Origin: an uncultured Bacteroidota bacterium
Lineage (GTDB): Bacteria; Bacteroidota; Bacteroidia; Chitinophagales; Chitinophagaceae
Assembly: GCA_903933995.1 (NCBI GenBank)
Contig: CAIZMD010000090.1
Location: 1-5,518, forward strand
Length of the DNA stretch: 5,518 nucleotides
Direction of reading: 5' to 3'
Shown: positions 1 through 2,985 of the stretch, one piece after another
Numbering within the stretch: position 1 is the first letter of the stretch
Layout of the letters: each line of letters starts with the position of its first letter
Made by a program: the position numbers and the translations under genes
Notes under the pieces: generated by a model
Databases searched by the model: none
What the model was told of the DNA's origin: nothing
The model's input: only the letters and a program-made list of their open reading frames with translations

Positions 1-364
1 ACAAACTAGTAGGCGTGTCTGCATTAAATTCCAGCATTTTTATTTGCCCATCCTTATAGCAAAGATCAAACCTACCATAAATAGCAGGATGGTCTTCTGT
101 CCATGATCTTTCAATCATGGGAATAGCCCAGTCAGGAATATTGAATTTGGCATATAGACCTTGATCCATCACGTGTTGAACGGCGCCCAAACAACAGTCA
201 TAGAGTTCAGCAGTAGCTTTTTCTATGGCCAAGATTTCTGGCATGTCAAATTTGTAATAGATTGATTCATCCCAATAAGGAACATTGGTAGTATGAAAAC
301 CAAAACCCAGTTTCTCCACTTCTGATGGCCAATTATTTCTGGGTGTAATTTGTATTCTTTGCAT
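1..364 (-). CDS. Glutathionylspermidine synthase family ATP-grasp ligase (YgiC/YjfC-like), N-terminal part, runs off left edge
   Basis: The 121 visible codons read from an ATG at 362-364 to the window edge; the rest lies outside. The visible part is the family's N-terminal domain. Near the start is GFGFHTTNVPYWDES, matching the 'G-F-x-(F)H…YWDES' opening of E. coli YjfC and YgiC. Further on are an AELYDCCLG segment, YGRFD, and then EFNADTPTSL at the edge, an almost invariant family signature. The ATP-grasp catalytic residues would lie beyond the edge and cannot be checked. True glutathionylspermidine synthetases join glutathione to spermidine. The stand-alone YgiC/YjfC branch lacks the amidase domain and its substrate is not established, so 'glutathionylspermidine synthase' is a family name here. 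There is no signal peptide, so the enzyme is cytoplasmic. The gene follows a YgiB-like lipoprotein gene by 10 bp and is surely in its operon, as in ygiB-ygiC. Confidence 0.93.
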   Translation of the reverse strand, partial: MQRIQITPRNNWPSEVEKLGFGFHTTNVPYWDESIYYKFDMPEILAIEKATAELYDCCLGAVQHVMDQGLYAKFNIPDWAIPMIERSWTEDHPAIYGRFDLCYKDGQIKMLEFNADTPTSL

Positions 365-374
365 GATTCAATTC

Positions 375-719
375 TTAAGATGAAACGCTAAATCCACTTC
401 TTCCAAATCCGCCACGAGTTACCGCACCCTTGAACCCATTTGTTCCAACATTTGAGTTAGGGTGAATGGCACTAGAATAATATCCGGCCCTTTGATAAGA
501 ACCATTGTTGTAATTACCATAGGGTCTAAACGCATAATACCATAATAAAGCGGTTCCTATACCCATTCCACTATGGTGGTGCACCCTGGTATAAGGAGCT
601 GTGCTATCACTTCTAATATGCACTTTGGCGTTGTCGTCCCAGTCATTTTTCTTGGGCTGGTTGCAACTTGCAAGGGTAGCGGTGATTAAGACCAATTGTA
701 TATAAGATGATTTCTTCAT
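375..719 (-). CDS. YgiB/YjfM-like (DUF1190-like) small lipoprotein with C-terminal TRGGFG motif
   Basis: This is a 114-residue protein with a lipoprotein signal: Lys2-Lys3, a hydrophobic stretch at residues 7-17, and lipobox L-A-S-C with the lipidated Cys at 19. The mature part starts charged (KKNDWDDN, 23-30). It continues with a His triplet (47-49), a short hydrophobic Gly-containing stretch (about 51-63), a Tyr/Asn/Gly-rich region (66-95) and a tail with AVTRGGFGRSG (99-109). E. coli YgiB also ends with a V-T-R-G-G-F-G segment after a low-complexity region and is encoded directly before ygiC; that shared motif and context are the reason for the call. The protein is about half the length of E. 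coli YgiB, so overall similarity is weak. Location is inferred as the outer or inner membrane, periplasm-facing. It lies 5 bp after the preceding lipoprotein gene and 10 bp before the ligase gene. The molecular role is unknown. Confidence 0.8.
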   Translation of the reverse strand: MKKSSYIQLVLITATLASCNQPKKNDWDDNAKVHIRSDSTAPYTRVHHHSGMGIGTALLWYYAFRPYGNYNNGSYQRAGYYSSAIHPNSNVGTNGFKGAVTRGGFGRSGFSVSS

Positions 720-724
720 GTTCT

Positions 725-1069
725 TTACTTTACCGTAATATAGATTTCGTATTCTTTTTTTATTGTTACGTCTTTCATATCGCCATCGGCGTTTTCAGCA
801 ACAGTTCTTTTCATGCCAAGACTTGGAACCGTATCACGGTATTCTATGTTTTTAATAATGGCATTGTCTTTCCATACCGCATGGGTAGTGATTAAGACAT
901 CGCGCAAGCTGTCTAATTGTTCCACTTTAACAGCTGTTTCAATTGCGCCGTCTTTATTAACGGTGTTGGTAATGTCTTCGTTTTTTTCAGTGTTCTCGCA
1001 GGAGATGAGCAGGAATAAGGCAGCAGCTCCCAGTATCGCAAGTACGATAGGTTTCATGGTGGTATACAT
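725..1069 (-). CDS. Small lipoprotein of unknown function, first gene of the lipoprotein–ligase operon
   Basis: The protein has 114 residues from the ATG at 1067-1069. A second ATG at 1055-1057 (Met5) would give a more classical signal peptide starting Met-Lys. The upstream ATG is kept because an A-rich leader precedes it at the usual distance, but the choice is uncertain. Residues 8-22 are hydrophobic and end in lipobox L-I-S-C, with the lipidated Cys at 24. The next residues (ENTEKNED) are strongly charged. The mature domain is about 90 residues, mostly polar, with a predicted alternating beta pattern at the end (KKEYEIYITV, 104-113), and contains no further Cys. I do not recognise the family. 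It is the promoter-proximal gene of the operon, 5 bp before the YgiB-like gene, which implies a shared envelope function. No catalytic motif is visible. Confidence 0.8.
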   Translation of the reverse strand: MYTTMKPIVLAILGAAALFLLISCENTEKNEDITNTVNKDGAIETAVKVEQLDSLRDVLITTHAVWKDNAIIKNIEYRDTVPSLGMKRTVAENADGDMKDVTIKKEYEIYITVK

Positions 1070-1091
1070 CAGTGTCAGTTTTTAAATTTGG

Positions 1092-1117
1092 TTGCGTGTT
1101 GGTCCTATAGACCGCAA
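1092..1117 (-). promoter_or_regulatory. Small stem-loop in the leader just upstream of the first lipoprotein gene
   Basis: GGTC (1101-1104) pairs with GACC (1110-1113) around a 5-nt loop. Directly next to it, GCAA (1114-1117) can pair with TTGC (1092-1095) across a 5-nt bulge, giving an 8-bp interrupted stem. It ends about 23 nt before the start codon at 1069, so it could influence translation initiation. No T-tract follows, so it is not a terminator. The pairing is seen directly; any role is inferred, and a stem this short can arise by chance. Confidence 0.25.
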
Positions 1118-1139
1118 TCCGCAAATAGGGTAATCGCAC

Positions 1140-1147
1140 TAAAGATA
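1140..1147 (-). promoter_or_regulatory. Isolated -7-like box (TATCTTTA), possible secondary promoter
   Basis: On the minus strand this octamer is identical to the -7 element of the main promoter at 1321-1328. It would start transcription near 1133 and give a leader of about 64 nt for the first lipoprotein gene. No TTTG or TTG lies at the 19-21 bp spacing where a -33 element is expected; the nearest TTTG upstream is 33 bp away. It is therefore listed only as a weak candidate. Confidence 0.2.
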
Positions 1148-1291
1148 ACCTGCACAGGGCTGGAACATCTTTTTGTGGAGCAAATTTTTTTGAGGATTGC
1201 CTTTGTAGTTATAGTCGGTGAATTTCTGGTGGTTTTACACGTTGACGAAAACGAGCAAATAGAAATTCAATAATGTGGTTCATGTTTCATG

Positions 1292-1304
1292 GGAGCGAGG
1301 CTCC
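1292..1304 (-). promoter_or_regulatory. 5-bp GC-rich hairpin at the 5' end of the predicted leader
   Basis: GGAGC and GCTCC form a perfect stem around a 3-nt loop. If transcription starts about 5-7 nt past the -7 box (near 1314-1316), the hairpin begins around 10 nt into the transcript. Such a 5' hairpin could protect the RNA end. It is not followed by a U-tract in the direction of transcription, so it is not an intrinsic terminator. The function is inferred only. Confidence 0.3.
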
Positions 1305-1320
1305 GTTTACTTTGATACAG

Positions 1321-1352
1321 TAAAGATATAGCGGAGCAGCCCTAGCCACAAA
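1321..1352 (-). promoter_or_regulatory. Bacteroidota-type promoter for the lipoprotein–ligase operon
   Basis: On the minus strand TTTG (1352 to 1349) is followed by exactly 20 bp and then TATCTTTA (1328 to 1321). This fits the Bacteroidota primary-sigma consensus of TTTG, 19-21 bp, TAnnTTTG, with one mismatch in the last base of the -7 box. It is the best match in the intergenic region and points towards the three-gene operon. The predicted start lies near 1314-1316, leaving a leader of about 245 nt. A pair of direct repeats lies 35-65 bp upstream of the -33 element. Confidence 0.55.
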
Positions 1353-1387
1353 GGGCATGCGGGTCAAACGGGACAGGGCATATCACA

Positions 1388-1417
1388 AGTGGTAAAGTAT
1401 GTTTGATGAGTGGTAAA
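1388..1417 (-). promoter_or_regulatory. Two 9-bp direct repeats with a 21-bp period (LytTR-type operator candidate)
   Basis: The plus strand carries AGTGGTAAA at 1388-1396 and again at 1409-1417, separated by 12 bp. On the minus strand this is TTTACCACT twice, and the similarity extends to 11 of 14 positions when the five bases after each copy are included. Paired 9-bp direct repeats spaced by about 12 bp, so that both face the same side of the helix, are the known arrangement of LytTR-domain response-regulator sites, which are common regulators in Bacteroidota. The pair lies upstream of the promoter at 1321-1352, where an activator could bind. The repeat is seen; the LytTR assignment is inferred from geometry, and no regulator gene is in the window. 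Confidence 0.4.
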
Positions 1418-1423
1418 ACAGTC

Positions 1424-1465
1424 AAAAAAAACAGGAATTTGCTACAATGTTTCAAGTTCATTCTG
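1424..1465 (-). terminator. Weak intrinsic terminator candidate after the membrane protein gene
   Basis: On the minus strand CAGAAT (1465 to 1460) can pair with ATTCCTG (1438 to 1432) with one bulged C. TTG and CAA inside can extend the stem, and eight T residues (1431 to 1424) follow at once. The stem is AT-rich and imperfect, and its 5' arm and loop overlap the last codons of the gene. The position is right for ending the A2M–oxidoreductase–membrane protein transcript, but stability is doubtful. Confidence 0.25.
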
Positions 1466-1849
1466 GTGCCTGGGCTTCCAATACCCATAATAAAAGGCTA
1501 GAATCAAGAGTCCAAGGGTAAAGGGAATCAGCGCTAAGTGCTTCATTGTCAACCCTCCTGGAATTGGAATGCTGTCAAAACCCAAAAATTCACTAATCAT
1601 CCAATAAGAGTTGGCACTGATCCAAATGCTTATAGCCAGATTATGGCAAAGTTCAGACATATACTGCCTAGTGCGCCATGCAATGATGATAGAAATTGCC
1701 AAAGTAGGAATGATCATAATTATCCCCAAGGGCTTCCAAACCATACACCAAGCTACGTCTTTAAATAGCCAGAACACAATATGGAGGTTTTCCATTTTCC
1801 GGTATTTCAAGGGGATATTGTAAGTAGCAGACTGTTGTTCTTGGTTCAT
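1442..1849 (-). CDS. Four-helix integral membrane protein of unknown function
   Basis: This is a 135-residue protein with a polar N-terminus (1-20) and four likely membrane segments at about residues 22-38, 41-58, 67-86 and 105-124, followed by a short charged tail (KPRHQNELETL). Many Trp residues sit in or beside the helices (27, 34, 38, 58, 76, 83, 124). A KYRKMENLH segment precedes helix 1, WRTR follows helix 2 and CHNLAISIWISANS forms helix 3. It resembles short conserved membrane proteins I associate with Bacteroidota genomes, but I cannot name a family. The ATG at 1847-1849 is used; Met19 is an alternative start that would keep all four helices. It lies 44 bp after the oxidoreductase gene, probably as the last gene of that transcript. 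No transporter or enzyme motif is evident. Confidence 0.8.
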   Translation of the reverse strand: MNQEQQSATYNIPLKYRKMENLHIVFWLFKDVAWCMVWKPLGIIMIIPTLAISIIIAWRTRQYMSELCHNLAISIWISANSYWMISEFLGFDSIPIPGGLTMKHLALIPFTLGLLILAFYYGYWKPRHQNELETL

Positions 1850-1893
1850 ACCATTGATTTGGGTTGAACCACTAAAATAATTTTTTTCAGGCT

Positions 1894-2952
1894 TTAACGG
1901 CTTAAAATCTTTTTAAAGCGTTGCACATCGGCTAGGGGATGCAAGGGCGTTTGGTACAAAAGGTATTCTGTAAACTGATGCCCAAAATAAGGGGCTAAGG
2001 AGCAGCCCTTGGTGCCCATGCCATTAAAGACTCCTATGGCAGGATGCAATGGGTGTAAACCCACAAAAGGTCTTCTCTCCATATTGGCGGGTCTCACAGA
2101 TGCTTGGTGATCCAAAATGGTGTAGGGTAGTTTAAGCCAATGTTTTAATTGTTGTTCTACTTTTTCTCTAAATGCTTTTGATGGGTTAAAATCATGATAG
2201 TCCCATTCATAGTTGGAACCAATCCACCACAAATCTTCCTTCCAAGGAACTAGGTTAATGCCCTGTTTGTAAATATGATTTCTAGGTAAATCGGGCATAG
2301 AAGCAATGATGACTTCTCCTTTATTTCCTGCATAAGGTAATAACTGAAAATAAGGGTTTTCAAATCCATCCGTTCCATCGCAGAAAATAATTTTCTCTGC
2401 TTCCCAATCCCTATAGCTAACGCGATGGTCTTCTACTCTAAGTTCTTCTAATTGAAAAAGGTCAACTAACAATGCATCCATAGCTGCCAATTGTTTGCGC
2501 CACCCAATCAACATGGCGTTAAGATCAATTAGTAAACAAGGGTTGATTTCACCAATCCCAAATGGAAAATCAAAATAGGTTCTCCAAGCATCTATATTTT
2601 CTGGTATTTGAAGGTATTCACGCTCTTCTGGCAATCTTTCTCTAAAAGCCAATTCCATTTGAGGTGTGGGATGAAAGTCTAGGATATTACACTGACGGAT
2701 TAATTCTAAACCAAGTTCTTTACCCATTTGGGTATAAGCTTCCCAAGCAAAGGGCAAAAGTTTTTCAATTTCCCAAGTACGCACTATCCTCCTCCCAGTA
2801 ACCGGATTGATCACGCCACTGGCTAATTTTGTAGAACTATTGGGTCTGGACTGGTCAATCACCAATACCTTTTTTCCAGCTTTGCTTAAATTCCAGCTTA
2901 AAAAACTACCGCAAAGTCCTTGACCAACAATAATATAATCCACCTGCATCAT
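1894..2952 (-). CDS. FAD-dependent oxidoreductase of the DAO (D-amino-acid oxidase/DadA-like) superfamily
   Basis: The protein has 352 residues, the usual size for single-domain DAO-family flavoenzymes. It opens with a Rossmann dinucleotide-binding strand, DYIIVGQGLCGSFLSWNL, carrying GxGxxG at residues 10-15, and an acidic residue at the end of the second strand (D33, in VLVIDQ) that would bind the ribose of FAD. ASGVINPVTGRR (about 45-56) resembles the second FAD-contacting loop. The C-terminus holds SVRPANMERRPFVG and then GVFNGMGTKGCSLAP, the usual flavin-contacting end of DAO/MnmC-oxidase-like proteins. No signal peptide is present, so it is probably cytoplasmic. The natural substrate, perhaps an amino acid or other amine, cannot be read from sequence. 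Two adjacent ATGs (2950-2952 and 2947-2949) offer starts differing by one residue. It follows the A2M-family gene by 33 bp, with the membrane protein gene 44 bp downstream. Confidence 0.88.
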   Translation of the reverse strand: MMQVDYIIVGQGLCGSFLSWNLSKAGKKVLVIDQSRPNSSTKLASGVINPVTGRRIVRTWEIEKLLPFAWEAYTQMGKELGLELIRQCNILDFHPTPQMELAFRERLPEEREYLQIPENIDAWRTYFDFPFGIGEINPCLLIDLNAMLIGWRKQLAAMDALLVDLFQLEELRVEDHRVSYRDWEAEKIIFCDGTDGFENPYFQLLPYAGNKGEVIIASMPDLPRNHIYKQGINLVPWKEDLWWIGSNYEWDYHDFNPSKAFREKVEQQLKHWLKLPYTILDHQASVRPANMERRPFVGLHPLHPAIGVFNGMGTKGCSLAPYFGHQFTEYLLYQTPLHPLADVQRFKKILSR

Positions 2953-2962
2953 GCAAATTTCG

Positions 2963-2972
2963 GGATTAATCC
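2963..2972. repeat. 10-bp perfect palindrome in the A2M–oxidoreductase gap
   Basis: GGATTAATCC is its own reverse complement and lies in the 33-bp gap, about 10 bp upstream of the oxidoreductase start codon. It could be a small operator, but it has no promoter beside it and a 10-bp palindrome in AT-rich DNA may be chance. Confidence 0.2.
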
Positions 2973-2985
2973 TTTAATGGTAACA

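Larger units (their letters stand above)
1070..1441. other. 372-bp intergenic region: end of one unit, promoter and long leader of the next
   Basis: No convincing gene is present on either strand. The stretch from about 1290 to 1385 is visibly more GC-rich than the flanking coding DNA. Read on the minus strand it contains, in order, a T-tract after the membrane protein gene, two 9-bp direct repeats (1409-1417 and 1388-1396), a TTTG-N20-TATCTTTA promoter (1352 to 1321), a 5-bp hairpin (1304 to 1292), a 24-codon mini-ORF (1283 to 1209), a second isolated -7-like box (1147 to 1140) and a small stem-loop (1117 to 1092) near the first lipoprotein gene. The leader from the main promoter would be about 245 nt, which is long. 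Confidence 0.7.

Noticed and set aside
707..1085. Two overlapping plus-strand frames (707-895 and 813-1085)
   Set aside because: They are antisense to a well-supported lipoprotein gene with signal peptide and tight operon spacing. Their translations show no domain or sensible composition.
1088..1273. Plus-strand reading frame of 61 codons in the intergenic region
   Set aside because: It needs a TTG start, has no promoter or recognisable protein features, and lies over the leader and promoter-proximal region of the minus-strand operon. It is probably fortuitous.
1209..1283. 24-codon minus-strand mini-ORF as a real gene
   Set aside because: It has an ATG start and a TAA stop but no ribosome-binding evidence, homology or conservation to support it. 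It is kept only as a note within the leader finding.
1292..1304. GC-rich hairpin as an intrinsic terminator
   Set aside because: No T-tract follows it on either strand, and it lies just downstream of the best promoter.
1538..1823. Two plus-strand frames antisense to the membrane protein gene
   Set aside because: They overlap each other and the coherent four-helix protein on the minus strand, and have no features of their own.
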